In this document: positions 14,001-26,000 of the stretch, piece by piece
How the letters are laid out: each line of letters starts with the position of its first letter
Numbering within the stretch: position 1 is the first letter of the stretch
Source of the DNA: Leptasterias polaris
Taxonomy: Eukaryota; Echinodermata; Asteroidea; Forcipulatida; Asteriidae
Assembly: GCA_037783415.1 (NCBI GenBank)
Contig: JAZGTN010000037.1
Span: 1,860,001 to 1,924,000, forward strand
Direction: 5' to 3'
Length of the DNA: 64,000 bases
Program-made: the position numbers and the translations under genes
The notes under the pieces: model-generated
Seen by the model: the letters and a program-made list of their open reading frames with translations, nothing else
Database searches by the model: none
Told to the model about the DNA's origin: nothing

Positions 14001-17000
14001 AGTCAGGCTCAGGTTTTGCTCTGTGAATATATAGCTATCAGTCTGATGTTTCACACCATGTAAAAAGTCTTCCTCATTTTTGGAAGAGATGGTGGATCCG
14101 AAAAGAGCCGTTTGGTTTATCGTCTACGTTTCGACTATGGTCAACTCTAGATGTCGTCAGGAGGGAAGGATGAGGGTGGAGTTGGTATCGTTCAGTGAAG
14201 ATCGATATTTTGTATATTTTAAATCTTGGTGGCTTTAAAGGGTGTGTACAACTTTGGTGAGATTGAAATATAAATGCTCACAGATTTTCCCATAACTTAC
14301 ATGGTATAAAGATGGTCATGGTGGACTTACCTTAAAATAGTTTTGCTTGAAATGCTATAATTTTTAGGAAATGAGTAATAAATCGTAATAAAATCCGATG
14401 TTTGAAAACAGTGAGCTAATTTTTCTATGTTCCTCATGACTCCGAAGACCGATTTATCTTAAACTTTCACAGGTTTGTTATTTAATGTATATGTTGGGTC
14501 ACATCAAATGTGGATACTGGTCTTTGACAATTACCAATGTGACACATATGCTTTAATTAAAGTGAACTGAATAGAAAGCCACAAGGCTGGGAATCTGCGA
14601 GCTTTGTACTTTCAAAACGGTTGTTTAATTGTCTGTTTTTTGTATTAATTGTAAATTGTAAACTTATGTTGTGCAATAACAGGACGGACAACATGCGGAC
14701 TACGTCAAGTTCAACTTTGGCGGCATCACCAATCTTGGCAGAAGGCATCAGACTGACGACAGCAAACTTAAGTTACTCGTTACCGCCGAGCTTCTAAAGG
14801 ATCACCCAGACGTCTCAAACGGGACGTTGTTCGACGTCACGGCCGGTGTCCGTTACGAGATGGCTGACAAGGATATCCTATGGGTGTCCGAAGCGCCAAT
14901 CACGGCAGTAGATGAACAGCATCATGAATATTCAAGCATTGATAAGGTACGCACTGTGTAACATCATAAGTTATAAACCCATTCAATCCAATTCCATCCT
15001 CCTCTCAGAAAGAAAAATGCAAAAGTTGAATCCTATAACTCATGAATACTCAAGTAATCGATCAAGTATGTCGTGTAACAAGTAACACGTAGTGTGTAAC
15101 ACGAGTTACGAATGCGTTACATCCACCAAATCAAAACCTCCGATGGGAAAAAAACATGCAGGGTAACAGAAATGCAAATTGTAACTAATTTATCAAGGTC
15201 CCTGAAAGTCCAACTGTCATCGTTTCCAGTATTTACAATTGTTAATTTCTTTTTTCTTCTCCCGCATAAAGATACCGACGTTTAATTTGATGAACGGAGG
15301 GAAAGATTATTTCCTGTACAATCATTCAGCCGTTGCCTTCAACATCACCGTCAACATTCCCCCAGAGACAACCTATTACCCACTTTATCTGAACATCACC
15401 TCGCAAAGAGGTCCTGTCAACAACGAGCCCATGTTCAGCATCTGCCGCGTCGAGGTGGTCAAAATCGGCCCGAACTTCTACTGCCACACCCTGGACAGAT
15501 CGTCGCACAGCAACGTGTCTACGTCAGACGAGGGCGTGGCCTATCAATACGTGGTAGATCTAGGCGTGGTCACAAACAGCATGGAGGTGTGGATGCAGAC
15601 AGAGCGGGCGGACGGGGAGTTCGTTGTGGAGGTTAGCCTACACTGGGAGAACCATGACGAGCTGGTGGACGGAGAGAACGTCACCGTAACTGTCCAGGCG
15701 TCTTACGGATGGACGGGAACATGGCTGGGGTCTATGGATTACATCGTTAATTTCGGTCTGCCTGAGCTTCGGGAAGTAAGGACCTTCAGATTTACCCAGT
15801 TTACCAAACCATAAAACAAGTTTACCAAGCCGTGAAGCAAACTCAAAACACATTTTTTCAGAACGACATTTCTTTAGAACCAAATTAAGAAACTAGAGTT
15901 GGAAACCATTGTGTAAATTACCAGAGTGCAAAATTCCTGAAACTGTTGTAACCATTGTGTCCTATGGTAAACTGTTGTAACCAGGGTGTCCTATGGTAAA
16001 CTGTTGTAACCAGGGTGTCCTATGGTAAACTGTTGTAACCAGGGTGTCCTATGGTAATCTGTCCGTATACGAGATTCTGTCTCCTAAGGTGTGGGGTGAA
16101 GGAGGTTGATTAAAAAGAGGGCACTATCAGAAGAAGTTGGTACACAGTTAACCGTATTGGGAGGGGGGGCTGGAGAGAGAATCTCCGGGGGCAGAATCTC
16201 CCGCCACTCCGGTTTTTCCACCTCTTAAGAATTTCTCATTCAATTTGTTGCTATACGAAGGCCATCCCATGTGCGGGCTGCATTGGAAATTACAGACACA
16301 AATATGAAACGGGAGTAGATGTCTGTTAACTTCTTCTGAACAAGGGTACATTTTATTGGTGTGCAGACGAAAACGTTTTTGACAAAAGACGCAAGTTAAC
16401 TCTCATTCATAATCACAGTTTTGAATAACCAAAACCAAAAATGTTTATACTCTCCGATCAGGACGACGACACTCCCCAGTTTGACCTCAGCCTTGTACCG
16501 GGACAGAGCAAGTTCCTGCGGGCAGGGGGTTTAGCTGTCTACCACCTCTCGGTCATGACACCAGTCAACTCCGCAGCAACCTACTGGATGGACGTGGTCA
16601 CCACAAACACCAGCCTGAGCGTCTGCCGGACCAGGCTTATCAGCGGGGGACGGAACCTGCCGTGTTTTCAGACCGATCGCCCCGTGCAGTATCTCTCCTA
16701 CGAGGAGGACGGGCACCGGGATAGGTCTGTGCTGGACATTGGGCCAGTGAAAAATACAGGTATGATCAAAACCACTGTTACATTAAAACATTGAGGCTCG
16801 CCTATTATAGTATTGCTCTCTTTTGTTCAAATATGGCTGATGTTACCATGATTCCTACACACACCAACCAAGGACAAAAACCTGATAAAGCTACTTTCTA
16901 ACTCTGTTTGTTGTTTTACTGTAACAAGTTAACCGTTTCCTGAAGGGTCGTATTTATACCCAGAGTTTAAAGTCTTGAATCTCCCCGTCCCCCCCATGCA

Positions 17001-20000
17001 GGCTCCAAACCTATCACTGAAGCAGGTGACAATAAAATAATAGCCCAAATTGTCGTCAAACTGGAAGATGATGCCATACCTCCCGACAACTTGACAGAGC
17101 CAGAGAGGCAAGAATTTGAAGCCACAGTCAAGGTTGGAGACACTGAACTCTTTGTGGTACCAGAGGAAATAGGAGTTGATGTTCAACCTGCGTTCACTAA
17201 CTTTGTAAGTCTTTTCATTGGTTTACTCTAAATCCTAAATGTGAAAAATTGTCTACAATGTTATGATTGATCGTAAGAGAGAGCAGATTATTACTTTAAA
17301 TAACTGTTGATGACCAATTTGTTAGGATGGAATTACGGTATGCATTTTACATGCGATAAGTTGTTGTCGTATTACTTTAAGTCAACAAAATTCCCCTTAC
17401 TCTTCGAGATTAAGGGCAAAGTATACCGTTGGTGTTTGGATCCGTTAGATTGTTTTTATCCTATATAAATGTAGATATGTACAATAAAACTAACCTGTGA
17501 AAATTGCATTTCAAAAGGTGGTAGCTTTTTTGAGATATTGTCGATAATCTGGAGCGGTTTATATCCAAGTTGGAAGAATGATCCTAACTGGAATACACAA
17601 TCTGAGAAACGTTTCATGCAGAAACGTTTTTCAGATTGAAATGTTTGTGAATCCCTCTCTCTCTAAAACCACATTCCTTTGAAGGGAATTGTTTCTCAAA
17701 ATGTTTCACATTAAACAGCTGCAGTGCACTGCAGTGCTTCTTACCAAGTAAGTTTTTATGGTCATTAATTTTTGGAGTAATTACCAAAGCTATATCCTCC
17801 CATTTAAAAATGTTCATTTCAAGAAGAATTTAAGAATTTTCCTGAGAGGATAATATATGGGGGAAATTTAACTTGTCCTTTTCCAGACTCATATTCCTGA
17901 GGTAGCGTTCACCAAGCTCAATGCTGAACCCTTGGTCACCATTGGGGGCGCTGTTGTCTACAATCTTGATATCTATGTGCCATTCGGATCAATATCTGAT
18001 TATAAGGTAAGATCATTTCATTCAGTTAAAATGATATCCAGAATTCAAATCGATTTATTTCAAATACTTATTTTCATAATGTAACTGACCAGAAGCATTG
18101 ATTGAAAGATAATAAATTGCTGATGGATTTACCAATCATTTAATTGATTTAATTGATTAAGCACCCAACTGATCGATAGATAAAATGATTGTTTACTTGC
18201 TTGAAAATTAACTGGTCAGTTCATTGATCGATACAGTTTTACACGTTAGATTGATAAATGTTTAATTAATTGATCATCTGGTTGACTGGTTTGCTTGGCT
18301 ATAGTCAATCGGTCAATCGATCTAAACATGTATTGTCAGAATAATCGATTAAATGATTGATCCTTTAATTTATGGATTTAGTGAGCCTACCGAATTGACT
18401 CTTTTAACAATCATACGATTCCCTTCCAAAATTGTGGTATCCTTTTCAAGAGTTCTTATTACATCGAATTTGATCAAAGTACGTCAAGTATATCATCAAC
18501 AGTTTTGTTAATTGAACTTATTCATTTGTTTATGATTCATCAGGTTCAGTTTTTCGGCGATCGGATCGATCCCTACCGCACTACAGTGTGTGAAGCCAGG
18601 CTTATCGGATCGGGATGGAACGTTCCGTGCGTGAATGGCACCTTCTTGACGACTATCTATAACTCCACAACCGAAGACGATCATGTAGATAAGGCGTTCA
18701 TCGATGCAGGAGCGATCGCTAACATGATGCCTAACGGACCGGAGTTAGTCTCAGACTTAAATAAGGTACGGATCATTAACAATCTCCATTACTTATGTCA
18801 CGTTTTGATTTAAAAAGTTTGGCATAAAGGGATATATTTTCAAATGCCGTTTTAGTGACGACACGTCAATCTTGATATCCTGTCTGTGGTATGATAAAGA
18901 GTTGACAACTTTCTCTAAAGTCCCTTCAATGAAACGGAAGTTAAAATGGCCTCTTTGATAATTCTCAGGGTTTAAGCCAGAGTTAGGCGACGCTTACGGT
19001 GTCAATTATAAGCGGAAAGTGACGAGTTCAATACGGGGGCGAGGTCCACCCATCGCAACTTGCCCTCTGTACATCTCCCATTACATCTGTTCTATCCAGG
19101 CACTCCCTAAGTCCACCATAATACTCTCATGTATGGTCATCCATAACTAAAATATTTGGACTCGGATAAGGTTGGTGGTATGTCTGGATTGATGGTAAGA
19201 ATGTGTGGCTTTAGGGGTTCAGTGCCAAATTCATCAAAATACTCAAATCTAACCCCCCCCCCCCCTCCCACCTTCTGTTAAGACTGGACTGCCATGCCCA
19301 CGAAACAGAGCCTTCCCTCAAGCTAGGAGCGGTTGGTCTTGGGGTACAGCACCATACCCATCAAATTCAAGCAAAACCATTAAAATAAAATGGTTTTGGG
19401 AGGATTTGAGGTGTTTGTGACCAATTGATCACTTGCAATCAATAATTTGCATACAAATGCTCTTTTGGTTGGTAACAATCCTTTCTATGCATAATTTGTT
19501 TTAAATTTAATTGTCATCATTTCCTTTTTCACTTATACACAAGGTGAGAGTACAGCTCGTAGTTCGTCTGGAGAACGACACCGTAATGGAGAATGACCAG
19601 GTCTGGTTGTCCGGCGCACTATCCCTGAACGAACACAACGAGTACTACTTCCGGGCCACCTTCAATGCCACGCAAGATAACCTCTACTCAGAGGTAGGTA
19701 TCTTATCGTAGAAATAGACAGCACCAGACTAAAGGGCAGCCTCCCAAAGAGGTCAAAACGGAGGTCGCTCATTGGCCCATCCTGTGCACTGCCCGTACAT
19801 ACCTCCAAGATGGCTTCAATGGAAAGCTCCATAAACTACTTTTTTTAAATATCAAGTTGTAAACATGCACAAAGGAACAACTAAGACTATTTTTCTTTTC
19901 AGCAATGTTCAGACTTCTGATGAATTATCTTTAATTTGGATTCCCGCATTTCTTGCCTCTAACGGGTATCCTCCCTTTATCCCCAAGCTATAGGTTATGT

Positions 20001-23000
20001 AGCCATAGCTCCACCACCAGTGGAATAAAAACTGGTATCCTAGAATTAACACAGGACATAAATTTACATTTTTATCTTCATATTCAGATTCAGGTTTTAG
20101 TAGCAAAGGAAGTATAATACAGAGAGTAACAAAATGTAAATGAAATAAATAGAGACGAAAATAAAGTATCTGATACTGCAGAAGGATCCATCAAGAATCA
20201 AAGCTGTAGACAATAGTCTCTAAAGCTTGCACAGTGCATTGAGTCCAGAATAAGAAATAAAAGAGATGACCACTTAAAGGCACTGTACACGTTTGGTAAT
20301 TACTCAAAATATATATTAGCATAAAAACTTACTTGGTAACGAGCAACGGAGAGCTGTTGATAGTATAAAACATTGTGAGAAACGACTCCCTCTGAAGTAA
20401 CGTAGTTTTTGAGAAAGAGGTAACTTCTCACTAAAATAATAAAAGACTTCATGCATGAAGCCTTTTATTACCATCTGAAAGCACACACAATTGTGCAACA
20501 AGGGTGTTTTTTCTTTCTTTATTTTCTTGCAACTTCAATGACCGATTCAGCCCAAATTTTCACAGGCTTGTTATTTTATGCATATGTTGGGATACACCAA
20601 GTGACAATACTGGTCTTTGATAATTACCAGACATGTTCAGTGCCTTTAAGAGACTATGACCATACCAACGGCGAATAACACAATCCTTTTAATCCAATGA
20701 CCAGACACACCCCCAGCCGAAGTTTGAAATCATACCGCCGAGCGATGACGTCATCATGACGATCGGCTCAAAGGAGACGTACTACCTGAAGATCACCACT
20801 ACGGCCATGAGCACCCCGATGACCATCAACATCACCCTGCCGACCGCCGCGGACGAGGCGTTCCTGACGGTCAGTGATATGCAGCTCATTCGCGTCGGCA
20901 AGAACTACGCTTGCCACCAGCTGTACGAGATCGAACCGGTGTATAACTCCACGTACTCCACGAGCCAGAACGACACAGCGTTCATTGATTTGGGAGTCAT
21001 CACAAACCACGGTAATTTATGCACTTGTTTTAATGCTGATTACACTTGCAAATTAACATCTACTACTATTAGTATTACTGTGGTTTCTTGTAATAAAAAT
21101 GAGGGTGCCTCAAAATGAAACTTTATCACTGCTGTTCGGAACACCGGGTACCTTCCCATGACTCTAGGTTCCATCTCGTACGTCTCATCCCATTCTGGTA
21201 CACTGCCCTATGGATTGACGTCCTATCCGAAGGGCAAAGCTGTTATGTTAAAGCGTCATTGCTCAAGGGTACAAGCAAATGGCCGTGGGGCATTCAACCT
21301 CACATTCTTTGGACAACAGAACTTGCATACGGTGCGCAAGACAGATGGTTGGAGACTTTACACAAAATAAAAGCTCTTTATAAAAAGAAAAACCAAACAC
21401 TTTTTGGCGTCTTTCTTTGTTTCTAGTTTTCTACTAGTTGAAAATTTTCAGGATGTGAGGGTTATTGAAGGAAAGCAATATTAGTAATTATGACGATAAA
21501 TCAAAATTATGTGGAATGCTATTGACTAAGAAATGAAAATTCAGCCGTCAGGGGATCGTTTTAAAACCCCATTCAAAGAGCCATTATCTGTCAGTATGTT
21601 GCAGCTTTCTTTCCATTGACTGCTTTGCAAGGTACATCATGATCGTCTGTTCCTTTTCTAAAGCATCGTTTCATTGTACTAATCGTCAGTGTAAAAGTTG
21701 TTGTTTGTATTTGTTTTGTTAATTTCGGTACCTTCTATGTTTTTCCCTTTGTCCTATCTTTGATTGTCTATAAGGGCTGATTACCATACAAGCCTCGGCT
21801 TATCAATCAGCCTCCATACTGTCTCTGTTTGTCCGTTTGTCTTTTCTCTATCTGTCCACAGGCTGATTACTATACAAGCCTCGGCTTATCAATCAGCCTC
21901 CATACTGTGTCTGTTTGTCCCTTTGTTCTATCTTTGTCTGTCTATAACTTGGGCTGATTACTATATAAACCTCGGCTTATCAATAGCCTCCATACTGTGT
22001 CGGTTTGTCCGTTTGTCTTTTCTCTGTCGTTTTAAAACCCCATTCAAAGAGCCATTATCTGTCAGTATGTAGCAGCTTTCTTTCCATTGACTGCTTTGCA
22101 AGGTACATCATGATCGTCTGTTCCTTTTCTAAAGCATCGTTTCATTGTACTAATCGTCAGTGTAAAAGTTGTTGTTTGTACCTTCAACCTTCAACCTTCA
22201 ACCAGTCTGTCCACAGGCTGATTAATACAATCCTCAGCTTATCAATTCAGCCACCATATTGCTTTTTGAAGCCTATACAAACTCCGTCTATTCTGGTTAT
22301 TGTTACCTTGTTGTATCATATTGTTAATGACAGTATGAAAATAAATTGATTGATTGATGATTGGTAATTATTTACAATTCAACATGGTCCAACCCCTCAG
22401 GAACTACCTATTACTACCAGTACAACCCTGAGTACGCCCTCCCCGAGGAAGACGAAATCCTCATCTCACTTGAGGTACAACTCGCCGATCATTTCGATCT
22501 GTTCAACGGATCGGAAATCCTCTTCGACATCTACTTCGACTACAGCCTCGGTCGACAGACCCGCTTCAACCAGACCATCGGGGTGTCTAAGACGGGAGAC
22601 GAGTACCCAGAGGTCGAGTTCAACATCACAATACCGGAGTACGATCCTATGATCACACAGCAAGGGTAAGGCGTACATTCATTTAAATCATTTCGTTTGG
22701 TACGGATAAAACATTGTTTAATTTTAGTCTGAAAGCTTACTGATCATGAAGTTTATTAGAACAGTTTTTTAATGTGAAATATTTTCCTCTCTAAACTGAA
22801 GTCATATTTGAGAAAACTGTACCTGGAAACCTAACAAAAAGGAAAAAACAACAAAAAATAACAGCAACACCTGCCAAAATGTCCACGTGTTTGTAATTTC
22901 ATGTTTTTGGTTGATCACACAAAACATGAGCACTACCTGCTCTTTTGTCAACTCTCCCAGTCCTGGATAACGTTTTTTAAGTACGGAGCCTCTTAAGTGC

Positions 23001-26000
23001 CATATAAACTATCTCGGCAAAACGGTATACTGAACCCGAGAAGTCGACTTGACGATTGGTCGATCTCGCCGAAGGACCTTTTAAGACTAGGATGTAAATT
23101 CTATCTTTGTGAGGTCGTTATCACGGTCAGTTGACTTCTTTGATTCGGTTACAAAAACCAGTCGAAACGTCGATAATAAATTAAAGCGACCGGCTGTTTG
23201 CTTTGTTATCACCTCTTCAAAGAAAACCCATGTGGTCTATAACTTGATGCTTGAAATAAACAAAACAGGTTGCATCTCTTTAATGTGACCCCTGTACTGC
23301 CTACCTCCAGGTTGTATTGTAGATTTGGGTGTGATCCCTGGTGGTATTCGGTGTAAGGTTGGATGGCTTCTTGGCGGCACCCAAACAATTAGTGCTAGAT
23401 AGCTCACTTGTAGAGCACCGGTATAATAATTCAGAGGTCACATGTTCAAATCCCTTTCTAGTAATAGAAATAATAAACTAATAACAATGTTACAACACCC
23501 ACATGGAACCCTGACTTCTCTAACATTGATCAATCACTTGATTACAGCGACTTGTTGTTGACAGAGCTGACCGTCTACCACACCAACACCTCCAGCAGTC
23601 ACGCCCATAGTGTTATGATATACCTGATGCTTCCATACTACCTTGAACTGGACCCAGACGTCGAGATCAAAGGTCATCCACTCTGCTTGAAGAGCACAGA
23701 TGCCGGCTATAAACTTCACGTAAGCACATTGGAGAGCCTTTACCAACAGAACTTTCCATTGTTGATAAACAAAGTGCGCCGGTTGGCGTAGACGGCAGAA
23801 CGTTAGCAAAACTTTCAATCGTGTTGAAAAATGCTGTGACCAAATTCAACATTTTCTGTAAAGATTCATCAACTGAAATACCTTCCATGATTAATTGATT
23901 TGTTTCCAACAAAATCAACACTATTTTTGAATATTTTGTGTGACATTGCTACAAAATATCTGTTTTTTATTTGCATTTATGGCTTCCATAGTTTTCCAAC
24001 CTCGGTTGGCAAAAACTCGGGCTGTGACGTTGCAATAGAAAGTTTTATATCATCATCACGTAGGAGTACCTCATGCAGCACGTGGTGGCCTTGCTAGATT
24101 TTGCTTCCTAGCAGGAGTCCAGACGAGATTGAAAGTGGATAAGGGCAGTCAGATAATTCCATCCAGGACACAACTCCCTCGATCTAGACAGGCGCAGATA
24201 AATAAAAATGAATTCACATTAGTGCGGACCGAAGAGTTAGAACGATAGTGCCCGCTTGATACAAAATACAGAAATAGTTTCATTGGCTGCAGAAATGCAG
24301 GGTGTCTAGCAGACCTTGTATGCCCTAATGACCAAAGATGAAAATGTCAACAATTGTAACTGTCGACCTTTTGTGACCTAAGTGACCTAGTGTGACCCTA
24401 TTTTACCTTTGTCTTAATGTTAACTTATTTAATATGAGTATAAGTAGGCTATATACTCGTCAAGCCGTAAAAAGAAGAATGTAATGTGTATAACTTGTAA
24501 CCTATAGATACACCTTTCCTGAAGGAATAATTTTATGGCGATCGATCATCCCTTATCTTCCCCTACCAGTTTGCAGAAATGTATTTCACCGACACATTCA
24601 CCGTGTGGTTCAATATATCGATGGATCCTAATCGATATATGCCGATCAATATGAACTTCATCAATACCGCAGTGCCAATAGAGATCGTTTACTACAAGCA
24701 GAACGGAGCCGACGATGACGGGAATACCATCTTGGGAGATGTGTTCAAGACGGAGACTCTGATTATGGACCTATCCTTCAACACTGAGAGTAAGAAATCA
24801 TTATATTATTGGTACTCCGCCCACTGTAGCCTGGAAATATCCAAACTTTCATTAAGGAGCTATGACTATGAGGGCATAAAGGGTGCCTTGGTACCTTACA
24901 AAGCATTTTGCAGAAAAAACAAACCATATTTCACCACTCGCAGGTTTGTACACCTGGGTGTCGGGAAGAGAATTATGATAATCTGCACCCAAGCTACATG
25001 GCATGGCATGAGTGGGATGTGAACCCACAACTTGACTATACCCAGCCATTAAAAAAATGCTGTATGTATACCGCTCGACTAAGAAACTCCCAACATGAAA
25101 TATTTTACAAGTACATCTTTGAAATTATATTTCGGTATAATTGAGATACCCACTTATCATTTCATTTAGTACCTAATATGTTTGCGTCTGTGTGTCCTTA
25201 CCTACAGGATGCTTTGAGGTTCTCGGCGTTGAAAACGACTACCAGATACAGGACTGCCAAATAACATCCAGCTCCTATCTGAACGACTCTTACTCCCCAC
25301 ACATGGCAAGACTCAACTCGGAGTCTGGATGGGCACCAGCGATACGAGATATGAAGCCATACCAGGGAAACGACTACATCGAGGTAATGAATCCACGGAG
25401 ATCTATGTAAATGTTCGTGTCAGAGGTCACATTAACTAATCACGTGGGATCGCTTACGGATCTTCCATAGCACTACCACATACCTGTCTAGATCGTGGCT
25501 TGTTGAACATAATAACAGCTCTTCTCAGAGCAAACATAATTCGGGGAGATATTACCATCACCTATCATTGATTTAAGTGTTTTTAAAAACAAACACCTTT
25601 AACCCAATATCAAACTGCAAGTGTTGTTTGACCCCGTTGGTCTGAGGACAGCACAAGTAAACTGACTATTTACATGGGGTGGTGGGGCATACCAGTTGGT
25701 GATTTCTTTACTGTCATTCACCTCGGTGGATGCTGGTTCGAATCCCGCTTCGTACCGGAACGTTGCACGTGGTTTGGGTCCCTACCTGATTGTGGGGTTT
25801 TTACCACTTGGGCTTCCTCTCACATCTAAAACTTATATTTCCTCGTTATCTTCTCTTTGCATGGATCTTTTGGTCCATGGTAAACAATGAAGGGCACTTT
25901 TGAGGATTAGTTAATTTGTTTTCAATTTGGGTGTAGAGTAATGGTGTTTGATTTTTTGTCCGATTGAGGAAGGATCCATTTTTGTCTCAGTGACGAGCCT

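Noticed and set aside
21764..22349. ORFs of 102 and 114 codons
   Set aside because: They are translations of tandem and direct repeats, rich in Ser/Leu/Cys, with no splice or start support.
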